A DNA stretch of 64,000 nt from Caulobacter sp. FWC2 (GCF_002742625.1 NZ_PEBF01000001.1:4216001-4280000); one strand, 5' to 3'. Positions 27,101 through 35,712 are shown, numbered from the stretch's first letter. Translations and numbers: made by a program. The notes: generated by a model from the sequence alone, not told the origin.

Positions 27101-27730
27101 GTGAAATCCGCCGCCGATCAGCATCGCCGATCCTTCTGGCTGAAGCAGTTGCACCAGTGGCACTGGATCAGCGCGGCCCTCAGCTTAATGGGCATGCTGC
27201 TGTTCGCGATCACCGGCTTCACCCTGAACCATGCCGGCCAGATCGAGGCCAAGCCCGTGGTGGTGAGCCGCAAGGCCACCCTGCCGCCCGAGCTGCTGGC
27301 CTTGCTGGCCAAGGGCCCCGAAGAGGGCAAGCGCCCCCTGCCCATCGCCCTTGAGCCCTTCCTGGACAAGGCCGTCGGCGCCGAGGTGGCGGGCCGCGAG
27401 GGCGAATGGTCGGCCGACGAGGTCTATGTCGCCCTGGCCCGGCCGGGCGGCGACGCCTGGGTCTCGATCGACCGCGAGACCGGCGCCGTCGAGCACGAAA
27501 AGACCACGCGCGGCGCGATCTCGCTGCTCAACGACCTGCACAAGGGCCGCAACGCCGGCAAGGCCTGGGGCTGGTTCATCGACATCTTCGCCGGCGCCTG
27601 CGTGATCTTCACGGTCACCGGCCTGATCCTGCTGCAGTTCCACGCCCGCGCCAGGCCCCTGACCTGGCCGCTGGTCGGGCTGGGCCTGGTCGTCCCCGTC
27701 ATTCTCGTCATCCTTTTCGTCCACCTTTAG
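27101..27730 (+). CDS. PepSY-domain membrane protein, predicted electron carrier
   Basis: A 209-residue inner-membrane protein starting at GTG 27101 behind AGGACG. A first membrane segment begins in WLKQLHQWHWISAALSLMG; the periplasmic PepSY-like part spans about 60-145; LNDLHKGRNAGKAWGWFIDIF leads into a second segment (ACVIFTVTGLILLQF), and a third ends the protein. Histidines at both membrane faces (HQWHW, LHKG) could bind haem, as in PepSY_TM ferric reductases. In the context of the four genes that follow, it is the likely transmembrane electron conduit between the cytosolic reductase and a periplasmic flavoprotein. Confidence 0.85.
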   Translation: MKSAADQHRRSFWLKQLHQWHWISAALSLMGMLLFAITGFTLNHAGQIEAKPVVVSRKATLPPELLALLAKGPEEGKRPLPIALEPFLDKAVGAEVAGREGEWSADEVYVALARPGGDAWVSIDRETGAVEHEKTTRGAISLLNDLHKGRNAGKAWGWFIDIFAGACVIFTVTGLILLQFHARARPLTWPLVGLGLVVPVILVILFVHL

Positions 27731-27741
27731 AGGCAGACCCC

Positions 27742-28260
27742 GTGAAGCGTTCGATCTCCCTTCTGACTTTCGCTGGCGCCGCCGTTGGCGCCGCGCCGGC
27801 CCTGGCCGCCGACCTCAACGTCACGGTCGAGGTGCCGAAGCTCACCGTCGCCGAGTACCACAAGCCCTACGTCGCGATCTGGATCGAGAACCCGGCCGAC
27901 AGCGCCGCCGCCGGCACCCTGGCCGTCTGGTACGACGCCGACTCTAAGGAAGACAAAGGCGTCAAGTGGCTGAAGGACATGCGCCAGTGGTGGCGCAAGG
28001 CCGGCCGCGAAATGAGCTTCCCGGCCGACGGCGTCTCGGGCGCGACCCGCGCTCCCGGCCCGCAGAAGGTCGTGTTCTCCGCCGCCAAGGGCCCGCTGAA
28101 GGACCTCAAGCCCGGCGCCTATAACCTGGTCGTCGAGGCCGCACGCGAAGTCGGCGGCCACGAGGCCGTCCGCGTTCCGTTCGTCTGGGGCAAGCCGGGC
28201 AAGCCCGCCACGGTCAAGGGTTCTTCGGAACTCGGCGCCGTCACTGTTTCCGTGAAGTGA
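27742..28260 (+). CDS. Periplasmic DUF2271 protein with an ApbE flavinylation motif
   Basis: A 172-residue protein starting at GTG 27742 with a signal peptide ending APALAA. The DUF2271 core includes VAIWIENPADS, WYDADSKEDKGVKWLKDMRQWW and KPGAYNLVVEAAREVGG. At residues 96-102 it reads DGVSGAT; this matches the D-x2-(S/T)GA(T/S) motif of NqrC and RnfG to which ApbE attaches FMN, so Thr102 is the predicted covalent flavin site. The gene is two genes upstream of apbE and 11 bases after the PepSY gene. It is best read as a soluble periplasmic electron carrier. DUF2271 has been suggested as a flavinylated domain in genome surveys, as I recall. Confidence 0.85.
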   Translation: MKRSISLLTFAGAAVGAAPALAADLNVTVEVPKLTVAEYHKPYVAIWIENPADSAAAGTLAVWYDADSKEDKGVKWLKDMRQWWRKAGREMSFPADGVSGATRAPGPQKVVFSAAKGPLKDLKPGAYNLVVEAAREVGGHEAVRVPFVWGKPGKPATVKGSSELGAVTVSVK

Positions 28261-28268
28261 GAAAAGCC

Positions 28269-29147
28269 ATGACCTTCAAGAAGCGCCTTCTGGCCGCCGC
28301 GCTGGGCGTCGCCGCCCTCGCCCTGCCCCTCACCGCCTCGGCCCACCGCGGCTGGATTGTGCCGTCCGCCACCGTGCTGTCGGGCGACGTCTGGGTGACG
28401 TTCGACGCGGCCATCTCCAACGAGCTGTTCTATCCCGACCACAACGCCATGCGCCTCGACGGCCTGGTCGTCACCGCGCCGGACGGCGCGATCGACAAGG
28501 TCCAGAACGGCGCGACCGGCAAGTACCGCTCGACCTTCGACGTGGCCCTGACCAAGCCGGGCACCTGGAAGATCGGCTCGGCCAGCCAGAGCGTGATGGC
28601 CAGCTACACAGAGAACGGCGAAGTGAAGCGCTTCCGGGGCTCGCCCGAGGACTTCGCCAAGCAGGTTCCGGCCGGCGCCGCCGACCTGAAGACCATCAAA
28701 AGCTTCAACCGCAACGAGGCCTTCGTCACCCGCGACAAGCCGACGACCGAGGTCTTCAAGCCGACCGGCAAGGGCCTGGAACTCGTGCCGATCACCCATC
28801 CCAACGACCTGGTCGCCGGCGAGGCCGCCAGCTTCAAGTTCCTGGTCGACGGCAAACCCGCCGCCGATCTGGAAGTGACGATCGCCGAAGGCGGCTCGCG
28901 CTACAGCCCGCGTCCCGACATGAAGGTGAAGACCGGCGCCGACGGCGTCGTGAAGTTCACCCTGCCGGAAGCCGGCATGTACTGGATCAACGCCACGGTC
29001 CGCACCGGCGCGACGCCGGGTCGTGGTCCCGGTCCGGGCGGCCCCGGCGGTGGGATGGGCGGCGGCCAGCAGGGTCCGGCCACGCCGCTGGCCGGCGACG
29101 GCTACAGCGCCAGCTACACCGCCACGATCGAAGCCCAGCGGCCGTAA
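28269..29147 (+). CDS. Exported DUF4198 protein
   Basis: A 292-residue protein with a signal peptide (MTFKKRLLAAALGVAALALPLTASA) then HRGWIVPSATVLSG, the start of the DUF4198 domain. The mature protein is predicted to be all beta, with a Gly/Pro-rich segment (RTGATPGRGPGPGGPGGGM) near residue 255 that probably is a flexible linker. DUF4198 proteins often sit beside metal transporters and are thought to be periplasmic metal-handling proteins; the N-terminal His of the mature protein could bind metal. Start at 28269 chosen over the overlapping GTG at 28257. It is the third gene of the iron-associated run. Confidence 0.85.
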   Translation: MTFKKRLLAAALGVAALALPLTASAHRGWIVPSATVLSGDVWVTFDAAISNELFYPDHNAMRLDGLVVTAPDGAIDKVQNGATGKYRSTFDVALTKPGTWKIGSASQSVMASYTENGEVKRFRGSPEDFAKQVPAGAADLKTIKSFNRNEAFVTRDKPTTEVFKPTGKGLELVPITHPNDLVAGEAASFKFLVDGKPAADLEVTIAEGGSRYSPRPDMKVKTGADGVVKFTLPEAGMYWINATVRTGATPGRGPGPGGPGGGMGGGQQGPATPLAGDGYSASYTATIEAQRP

Positions 29148-29165
29148 GGTCGACGGCTGAATGCT

Positions 29166-29291
29166 CCCTTCCCCCTTGGATGGGGGAAGGGTCGGGGATG
29201 GGGGTGGCGCCACGTCAGGACTAGCGACGTCGCGTCAGCCCCACCGCCGCATCACCCCCAACCCTGCCCTTCCCCCATCAAGGGGGAAGGG
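29166..29291. repeat. Family B palindromic repeat
   Basis: Arms CTTCCCCCTTGGATGGGGGAAG and GGGTCGGGGATGGGGGTGG face CCCCTTCCCCC-type right arms ending CATCAAGGGGGAAGG. It closely matches the copies at 13088 and 57065. It lies inside the operon, ending ten bases before the apbE start, so it may act on mRNA stability or reset translation there. Confidence 0.8.
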
Positions 29292-29301
29292 CTCGACCTG
29301 A

Positions 29302-30297
29302 ATGGCCATGCCCCGCGTCCTCGTCCCCGCCATGACCACGCCGCCCGCCCGTCCCGTCGGCGGGAGCGTGCGCGCGTTCGGCGGCGCGACCATGGGGACG
29401 AGCTGGGCGGTCAAGGCAGTGCTGCCAGCCACCACCGACCTCCCCGCGCTCGAGGCCATGGTCCAGCGCGCCCTCGACGCCGTCGTCGCGCAGATGAGCC
29501 CGTGGGAGCCGGTGTCGGACCTGTGCCGCTACAACCGCGCCGCCGCCGCAAGCTGGACGACGCTGCCGGCCGCGACCGCCACCGTCCTGCGCCGCGCGAT
29601 CGCGGTGGCGCAGCAGTCGAACGGCGCCTTCGACCCGACCCTGGGCGCCCTGACCGACCTGTGGGGCTTTGGCCCGCGTCCCTTTTCCGGAGGGCCGCCG
29701 CTGGAGGGTGACATTGCCCCACTGCTTGGCGCCGCCGGCTGGACGCGCCTGACGCTGGACGGCGACGCCCTGTTCCAGCCGGGCGGACTGAAACTCGACC
29801 TCAACGGCATCGCCAAGGGCTTCGGCGTCGACCAGGCCGCCGCCGCCCTCGATCGAGCCGGCGTGAAGAGCTATCTGGTCGAGGTCGGCGGCGAGCTGCG
29901 CGGCGTCGGCGCCAAGCCCGACGGCCAGCCCTGGTGGGTCGAGCTGGAACGCCCGCCCATAGCCAACGATACGGACAAGACCCTCGTCGCCCTGCACGAC
30001 CTGGCCGTCGCCACGTCAGGCGACTACCGCCGGTTCTTTGACCACGACGGCCGCCGCTACGCCCACACCCTGGACCCCGCCACCGGCGCGCCGACCACCC
30101 ACGCGACCGTCAGCGTCACGGTGCTGGCCAAGGACTGCATGAGCGCCGACGCCTGGGCCACGGCCCTGACCGTCATGGCCCCCGAGGCGGCCCTGGCCTT
30201 CGCGGCCGCGCATGACCTGGCCGCCCTGATCGTCAGCCGTGGCGCCGGCGGCCTGGAAGAACGCCTGTCCCCCGCGCTGCAGGCGATGCTGGACTGA
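29302..30297 (+). CDS. apbE: FAD:protein FMN transferase
   Basis: A 331-residue ApbE family enzyme, which transfers FMN from FAD to a Thr or Ser of a target protein. Recognisable parts are GGATMGTSWAVKA, the Asn/Gly-rich LDLNGIAKGFGVDQAAAAL, the VEVGGELRGVG region and the metal/FAD segment CMSADAWATALTVMG-like near residue 275 (the actual text is CMSADAWATALTVM). No signal peptide or lipobox precedes the domain, although most ApbE are periplasmic lipoproteins; the repeat element ends just upstream. The predicted target is the DUF2271 protein two genes before. Its stop shares one base with the next start. Confidence 0.92.
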   Translation: MAMPRVLVPAMTTPPARPVGGSVRAFGGATMGTSWAVKAVLPATTDLPALEAMVQRALDAVVAQMSPWEPVSDLCRYNRAAAASWTTLPAATATVLRRAIAVAQQSNGAFDPTLGALTDLWGFGPRPFSGGPPLEGDIAPLLGAAGWTRLTLDGDALFQPGGLKLDLNGIAKGFGVDQAAAALDRAGVKSYLVEVGGELRGVGAKPDGQPWWVELERPPIANDTDKTLVALHDLAVATSGDYRRFFDHDGRRYAHTLDPATGAPTTHATVSVTVLAKDCMSADAWATALTVMAPEAALAFAAAHDLAALIVSRGAGGLEERLSPALQAMLD

Positions 30298-31811
30298 TGC
30301 TCGACCTCTCAGCCTTCGCGCCCGAGACCCGCCGCCTGATCGAGGCCGGCGCCGTGGCCGGCGTCTACGCCCTGTTCTGCGCCGGCGTCGCCCTGCGCGA
30401 GGCCCTGCGCCGCCGCGCCACGCGCAAGGCGGCCCAGGCCCTGTCGGAAGGCGCCGGAGAGCCGGTGCTGGTCGCCTATGCCAGCCAGACCGGCTTCGCC
30501 GAGGAACTGGCCAACGCCACCGCCCAGGCCCTGGCCGAGGCCGGCGCGCCGGTGACCCTGCGCGAGCTTTCCGCAGTCACCGCCGCCGACCTGACCGGCC
30601 GCGCCCTGTTCGTGGTCAGCACAACCGGCGAGGGCGACGCGCCCGATCCCGCCCGCGCCTTCATCCGCGACGTCATGAAGGACGGGCTCGACCTGCCCGA
30701 CCTGCGCTACGGCATGCTGGCCCTGGGGGACTCGACCTATGCCGAGTTCTGCGCTTTCGGGCGTTCGCTGGACGGCTGGCTGGCGCGGTCCGGCGCCGCG
30801 CCGCTGTTCGACCGGGTGGAGGTCGACGACAGCGATCCGGCCGCCCTGCGCCACTGGCAGGGGCAGCTCAGCCTGCTCACCGGCGTCACTGACGCGCCCG
30901 ACTGGAGCCGTCCCACCTATGGCCGCTGGACCCTGGCCGAGCGGACCTTGCTCAACCCCGGCAGTCCCGGCGGCGAGGCCTGGCATGTGCGCCTGGTCCC
31001 AACAGACGGCGCGACGTGGGAAGCGGGCGACATCCTGGAGATCGGCCCGCGCAACAACCCGGCCGAGGTCGCCGCGCTCACGGGTTCGTTGGACCTGCCC
31101 GCGTCGCTCGCCGACACCCTGTCGGGCCTGCGCCTGCCGCACGAGCCCGCCGAGATCGAAGCCCTGCGCGGCCTGTCGGCCGAGGCCCTCGCTGAGCGCC
31201 TGACGCCGCTGCCGCATCGCGAATATTCGATCGCCTCCCTGCCCTCCGCCGGCGGCGTCGAACTGATCGTCCGGCTCCAGCCGCGCGCCGACGGCCAGCC
31301 GGGCCTGGGCTCGGGCTGGCTGTGCCGCTTCGCCGAGGTCGGCGAAACGGTCGAGGCCCGCGTACGGACCAACCGCAGCTTCCACGCCCCCGAGACCTCG
31401 CGCCCGTTGATCCTGATCGGGTCGGGCACGGGCCTGGCCGGCCTGCGCGCCCACCTGAAGGCGCGGGCGGCCCTGGGCGTCCGCTGGAACTGGCTGGTCT
31501 TTGGCGAGCGCACGGCCGCCCACGACTACTTCCATCGCGAGGAAATCGAGGGCTGGAAAGCTTCGGGCCTGCTGGACCGCGCGGACCTGGCCTTCTCCCG
31601 CGACCAGGCCGAGCGCGTCTACGTTCAGCACCGCCTGCGCGAGGCCGCCGACGTGCTGCGCCGCTGGGTGGCCAATGGCGCGGCGATCTATATCTGCGGG
31701 TCGCTGGAAGGCATGTCGCGCGACGTCCACGCGGCCCTGGTCGAGGTGCTGGGCGCCGAGATGCTGGAGCGCCTGACGGACGAAGGGCGCTATCGGCGGG
31801 ACGTGTACTGA
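30297..31811 (+). CDS. Membrane-anchored diflavin NADPH reductase, sulfite-reductase/CPR type
   Basis: A 504-residue diflavin reductase. An N-terminal hydrophobic segment (about 15-33, AGAVAGVYALFCAGVAL) anchors it; a flavodoxin domain follows (about 58-195, with YASQTGFAEELA for FMN phosphate, STTGEGDAP and LGDSTYAEFC); then a FAD-binding domain with HREYSIAS (R-x-Y-S) and a NADPH domain with LIGSGTGLAGLRAHL and the C-terminal aromatic VY. Electrons run NADPH-FAD-FMN in the cytosol. In this operon it probably feeds the PepSY membrane protein. The C-terminal DVY end is typical of the family. Confidence 0.9.
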   Translation: MLDLSAFAPETRRLIEAGAVAGVYALFCAGVALREALRRRATRKAAQALSEGAGEPVLVAYASQTGFAEELANATAQALAEAGAPVTLRELSAVTAADLTGRALFVVSTTGEGDAPDPARAFIRDVMKDGLDLPDLRYGMLALGDSTYAEFCAFGRSLDGWLARSGAAPLFDRVEVDDSDPAALRHWQGQLSLLTGVTDAPDWSRPTYGRWTLAERTLLNPGSPGGEAWHVRLVPTDGATWEAGDILEIGPRNNPAEVAALTGSLDLPASLADTLSGLRLPHEPAEIEALRGLSAEALAERLTPLPHREYSIASLPSAGGVELIVRLQPRADGQPGLGSGWLCRFAEVGETVEARVRTNRSFHAPETSRPLILIGSGTGLAGLRAHLKARAALGVRWNWLVFGERTAAHDYFHREEIEGWKASGLLDRADLAFSRDQAERVYVQHRLREAADVLRRWVANGAAIYICGSLEGMSRDVHAALVEVLGAEMLERLTDEGRYRRDVY

Positions 31812-31841
31812 GCCTCCAAGGGAGATGGGGCCTGGAGAGCC

Positions 31842-32675
31842 CTAGACCCGCCGATACCCCAGCACCCCGCCCGTGGGCGTCGCCTCGATCCGGGTGATCG
31901 CTTCGGCCAAGGGCTCGATCGCCGTGGCCATGTGGTGGGCGTTGGCGTGGAGGATGGTGTCGGGGTCGAGCAGGATGGCCACGTGGCCCTTCCAGAATAC
32001 CAGGTCGCCGCGCCGGCGGTCGGCCTCGGCGATCTCCGGGAAGAAGCCGCGCTGCATGTCGGTATCGCGCGGACAGGCCCGGGCGCAGGCGTAGAGCGCC
32101 TGTTGCACCAAGCCCGAACAGTCCAGGCCCAGGCTCTCGCGGCCGCCCCACTGGTAGGGCGCGCCGAGGAAGCGTTGGGCGACGGACACGTAGTCCCTCT
32201 CGCCCCGGCCGATCGGCGTCAGGTGCCCCTCGACGAACCAGCCCGTGCCGACGCCCTTGGCGAAGCGGCCTTCGCGCGCCTCGATCGTCACGAGGCTGTT
32301 GAGGCTGTAGAGCCCCTCCGGCCGCGACTTGATGTCGGGCTTGCTGAAGGCGTAGGTGCGGATCGCCGACACCGCGTGGGTCGGCGGGTGGCCCTGCTCG
32401 ACCAGGTCGCCGGTCGCGACATAGCCGACATAGCCGTCGCGCGGGGCCTGGCCCCAGGCGAAGCCGTCCTTCTCCTCCAGCACCCGGAAGACCTCGCCAA
32501 ACAGCAGTTGGTCCCACTGCTCGGCGTCGGGCGCGGCGGCGGCGCGGATAGCGGCGGCGGGCGCGGCGCAGACCATAACGCGGCTGGCGGCGTAACGCTC
32601 GGCCGGGACCAGGCCTTCCAGGCGCTGGTCGGCCAAGTCGGGCCGGGCCAGGGTGATGCGTGTATCGAACGTCAT
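31842..32675 (-). CDS. NlpC/P60 (C40) cell wall peptidase
   Basis: A 277-residue protein with two SH3b-like segments in its first half (about 25-150) and a C-terminal NlpC/P60 domain. The catalytic Cys is Cys186 in LDCSGLVQ and the His is His231 in KGHVAILLD; the downstream HANAHHM gives the third polar position. No signal peptide is evident, which is usual for this alphaproteobacterial type found next to leucyl aminopeptidase. It probably cleaves murein peptides, perhaps imported turnover products in the cytosol. Its start overlaps the end of the aminopeptidase gene by four bases, so the pair is coupled. Confidence 0.9.
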   Translation of the reverse strand: MTFDTRITLARPDLADQRLEGLVPAERYAASRVMVCAAPAAAIRAAAAPDAEQWDQLLFGEVFRVLEEKDGFAWGQAPRDGYVGYVATGDLVEQGHPPTHAVSAIRTYAFSKPDIKSRPEGLYSLNSLVTIEAREGRFAKGVGTGWFVEGHLTPIGRGERDYVSVAQRFLGAPYQWGGRESLGLDCSGLVQQALYACARACPRDTDMQRGFFPEIAEADRRRGDLVFWKGHVAILLDPDTILHANAHHMATAIEPLAEAITRIEATPTGGVLGYRRV

Positions 32676-34093
32676 GCGAAACGGCCCTTGAGCATGGCGA
32701 AGGCGGCGCGGATGGCCTGGACTTCACCGCCTACCGGGAATCCAGGGCGTCCCTTGGGGTTCCAGGCGAAGACGTCGAAGTGGACCCAGGGTCCCACACC
32801 TTCACCGCTCTCTTTGTCAGACTTGGGGGCGAAGCGTTGCAGGAACAAGGCCGCCGTGGTCGCGCCGGCCTGGGCCCAGCCGTCAGGATCATTCTTCAGG
32901 TCGGCGATGTCGCTGTCCAGGGCCTCGCGATAGGCCTCGGTCAGGGGCATCCGCCACAGGGCGTCGGCGACGGTCTTCGAGGCTGCCTCGAGCTGGACAG
33001 CCAGCTTGTCGTCGGGGGTCCAGAACGGGATCACGAACGGCCCCATGGCCATGCGCGCCGCGCCGGTCAGGGTGGCGAAGTCCAGGGTCAGGGCGGGCTT
33101 GAGCTCGGCGGCGCGGGTCAGGGCGTCGGCCAGGATCAGCCGGCCCTCGGCGTCGGTATTGCCCACTTCCACGGTCAGGCCGGCGCGGGTCTGCAGCACG
33201 TCGCCCGGGCGCATGGCGTCGCCGGCGATGGCGTTCTCGACCACCGGGGTCAGCACGACCAGCCGCACCGGCAGCTTGGCCTCCATGACCATCCGGGCGA
33301 GGGCCAGGGCGTGGGCGGCGCCGCCCATGTCCTTTTTCATCAGCCGCATGCCGGCCGAGGGCTTGATGTCGAGGCCGCCGGTGTCGAAAACCACGCCCTT
33401 GCCGACGAGGGCCACGACCGGGTGCGACGCATCGCCCCAGCTCAGTTCTATCATCCGGGGCGCGCGCGCCTCGACGGCCGCGCGGCCCACGGCGTGGACG
33501 GCGGGATAGCCCTCGGTCAGCAACGCATCGCCCGTGATCACCGAGAACGCCGCGCCGTAATGCTCGGCGATCTCGCGGGCGATGGTCTCGATCTGCAGCG
33601 GCCCCATGTCGTTGGCCGGGGTGTTGACCATGTCGCGGGCCAGGGCGCAGGCGTGGGCCGTGGCCGTGACGGCGGCGGCGTCGACGCCCTTGGGCGCCAC
33701 GAGCCGGGCGATCGGCTCGCCGCGCTTCTTGTAGCGGTCAAAGCGGTAGGTCCCGAGGGCGAAGGCCAGGGCCGCCTGCTCCGGATCGACGCCGCGCGGC
33801 AGCTTCGACAGCGCGTACTCGCCGGCCGGCAGCTTGCCCGCCAGCGTGCGGAACAGCGACAGATCACCGCGCCCCGCTCCTGTGCCCAGCAGTACCTGCT
33901 CGACCGCGCCGTTGGATCCGGGGACCGCCAGCACCTGGCCGGCCTTGCCTGAGAACGTGTTGGCGGCGGCGTAAGTCCTGACCGGCCCGCGCTTTCGGGC
34001 CAGGAAGGCCTCAAGCTCGGCCTCGCTGACCGGATGGACCGGGATCGCCTGCCCCTTGGCCTCGGCCAGGATCGGATGCGTCGCGTCGGACAT
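32672..34093 (-). CDS. Leucyl aminopeptidase, M17 family
   Basis: A 473-residue M17 aminopeptidase. The metal-binding signature is in VGKGVVFDTGGLDIKPSAGM (Lys and Asp) and NTDAEGRLILADAL (Asp, Glu, Arg), all intact. It forms a cytosolic hexamer that removes N-terminal residues from peptides. The first 170 residues are the regulatory domain. It is translationally coupled to the NlpC/P60 peptidase downstream; the pair likely handles cell-wall peptide recycling. It is divergent from the TPR protein gene. Confidence 0.93.
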   Translation of the reverse strand: MSDATHPILAEAKGQAIPVHPVSEAELEAFLARKRGPVRTYAAANTFSGKAGQVLAVPGSNGAVEQVLLGTGAGRGDLSLFRTLAGKLPAGEYALSKLPRGVDPEQAALAFALGTYRFDRYKKRGEPIARLVAPKGVDAAAVTATAHACALARDMVNTPANDMGPLQIETIAREIAEHYGAAFSVITGDALLTEGYPAVHAVGRAAVEARAPRMIELSWGDASHPVVALVGKGVVFDTGGLDIKPSAGMRLMKKDMGGAAHALALARMVMEAKLPVRLVVLTPVVENAIAGDAMRPGDVLQTRAGLTVEVGNTDAEGRLILADALTRAAELKPALTLDFATLTGAARMAMGPFVIPFWTPDDKLAVQLEAASKTVADALWRMPLTEAYREALDSDIADLKNDPDGWAQAGATTAALFLQRFAPKSDKESGEGVGPWVHFDVFAWNPKGRPGFPVGGEVQAIRAAFAMLKGRFA

Positions 34094-34169
34094 CGACGAA
34101 GTCCTTTAAAATTATGCTTAACGATTCCTTGAGGGCCGCGCCCGGACAATGGGCGAACCTTCTGGAGAC

Positions 34170-35003
34170 ATGTCTTTCATGTGTCGCAAGCGCGCGCTCG
34201 TCGCAACCCTGCTCGCCCCGGCCATCCTGCTGGGCGCCCCCGCCGCCTTCGCCGCCGACGCGGTCAAGCCCGCCCAGGTCGAGGCTCAAAAGGCCGCCGC
34301 CGCGCCGGTGAAGGCCTCGCCGCAGCAGCGCGCCGAGGCCCGGCGCCTGGACCCGCTGGCCCGCGCGGCCTTCTGGGGCGCCGAGTTCGACACTGATCCG
34401 GCCGACGCCGAGGCCGGCGCCGCCCTGGCCCAATCCCTGCGCGCCCTGGGCCGCAACGACGACGCCGCCGAGGCCGCGACCAAGGGCCTGGTCTCCCGTC
34501 CCGACGACGAGGCCCTGCTGCTGGAACTGGCCCGCGCCCATATCGCGCGCGGCCAGGGCTTCTACGCCATCGAGCCGGCCCGCAAGGCCGCCGCCCTCAA
34601 TCCCCGCGACTGGCGTCCGCTGACCCTGCTGGGCGTGGCCTATGAGCAGGCCGAGCGCGACGACGAGTCCGAGGCCGCCCACCGTCAGGCCCTGGCGCTG
34701 GCGCCGACCGAGGCCGCGCCGCTGGCCAACTACGCCATGCACCTGGCCGCCAAGGGTGACCTGACCGGCGCCGAGGCCCAGCTGCGCCGCGCCGCCGCCC
34801 TGCCCACAGCCAGCATCCAGGTGCGCCAGAACCTGGCCCTGGTGGTCGGCCTGCAAGGCCGTCTGCCGGAAGCCGAGAAACTGGCCCGCGCCGACCTGCC
34901 GCCCGATCAGGTGAGCAACAACCTGGCCTATCTGCGCGCCGCCCTCGGCCAGGCCGGGTCCGGCCGCAGCTGGGACGCGATGAAGGCCGGCGGCGGGCAA
35001 TAG
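34170..35003 (+). CDS. Exported tetratricopeptide repeat protein
   Basis: A protein of about 277 residues with a signal peptide (RALVATLLAPAILLGAPAAFA). The mature part is helical with several TPRs: ALAQSLRALGRNDDAAEAATKGL, LELARAHIARGQGFYAIEPARKAAALNP, LLGVAYEQAERDDESEAAHRQALALAP and YAMHLAAKGDLTGAEAQLRRAAALP are successive 34-residue units. It resembles TadD-like pilus assembly proteins, which is notable with the pilus locus five kilobases away, but no direct link is shown. The start is uncertain between 34170 and 34179; GGAG at 34164 suits the second better. Confidence 0.8.
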   Translation: MSFMCRKRALVATLLAPAILLGAPAAFAADAVKPAQVEAQKAAAAPVKASPQQRAEARRLDPLARAAFWGAEFDTDPADAEAGAALAQSLRALGRNDDAAEAATKGLVSRPDDEALLLELARAHIARGQGFYAIEPARKAAALNPRDWRPLTLLGVAYEQAERDDESEAAHRQALALAPTEAAPLANYAMHLAAKGDLTGAEAQLRRAAALPTASIQVRQNLALVVGLQGRLPEAEKLARADLPPDQVSNNLAYLRAALGQAGSGRSWDAMKAGGGQ

Positions 35004-35010
35004 CCCCCGC

Positions 35011-35637
35011 TCAGAGCTTTCCGCTCTCAAAATACGCCGTCAGCAGCAGCACCAGCTGTCCCTGCAGCCGCGCCTCGAAGGCCGAGGTGGCCTGGCCGTC
35101 GAGGATCGAGCGCACCGGCCCGACCAGGGCGTTCAAGGCGATCGACGCGGTCATGGCCGGGTCCTCGAACCTCGCATCGGGCGCGGTAGCCAGCAGGGCC
35201 GTGACCGCTGTCTCGATGCGCTTGTAGACGCGGGCCGCCAGCTCGAACCCGCCGCGCTCGCCCGCCACCGCGTAGAGCGCCTTGGACTCGCCGGCGTCGC
35301 GCAGCTTGGCGGCCATGTAGCCCTCGACCAGAGCCTCGGCCATTTGGGCGACCGGCAGGCCCCGGCTGTCGAGACAGACCTGCTCCATCGCGTCGGCGAT
35401 ATCGCCGAGGTGCCGCTCCAGCACCGCAGCCAGCAGGGCGTCGCGGTTGGGGTAGTATTGATAGACGCTGCCGACCGACATGCCCGCCCGCTCGGCGATC
35501 CGGGTGGTGGTGCAGCGGCTGAGCCCCTCGCGGGTCAGAACCTGAATCACGGCGGTGTGCAGGGCCTCGATCGTGGCGGCCGACCGGGCCTGGACCGGTT
35601 GTTTCCTGGGCTTCAGGGGCGCTGCGAGGGCGGTCAT
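35011..35637 (-). CDS. TetR/AcrR family transcriptional repressor
   Basis: A 208-residue regulator. The N-terminal helix-turn-helix is clear: REGLSRCTTTRIAERAGMSVGSVYQYYPNRDALL, in residues about 30-65. The C-terminal ligand domain resembles TetR_C of the YP_ type. It is divergent from the aldo/keto reductase with 75 bases between, which contain a perfect CTGAAG-GATT-CTTCAG palindrome, so it probably represses both genes until a ligand binds. Confidence 0.9.
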   Translation of the reverse strand: MTALAAPLKPRKQPVQARSAATIEALHTAVIQVLTREGLSRCTTTRIAERAGMSVGSVYQYYPNRDALLAAVLERHLGDIADAMEQVCLDSRGLPVAQMAEALVEGYMAAKLRDAGESKALYAVAGERGGFELAARVYKRIETAVTALLATAPDARFEDPAMTASIALNALVGPVRSILDGQATSAFEARLQGQLVLLLTAYFESGKL

Positions 35638-35655
35638 CGAAAGCGAATTCCAAAA

Positions 35656-35671
35656 CTGAAGGATTCTTCAG
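35656..35671. promoter_or_regulatory. Palindromic operator between TetR and aldo/keto reductase genes
   Basis: CTGAAGGATTCTTCAG is a 6+6 palindrome around GATT in the 75-base gap between the divergent genes. Its size and place fit a TetR dimer site controlling both. Confidence 0.55.
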
Positions 35672-35712
35672 ATGCTCTGTCTCGCGTTCAGACGCAAGCC
35701 AGGGAAATCAGC

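Noticed and set aside
31078..32727. 549-residue minus-strand frame over the diflavin reductase and NlpC/P60 genes
   Set aside because: Arg/Pro/Gly-rich shadow across two real genes on opposite strands.
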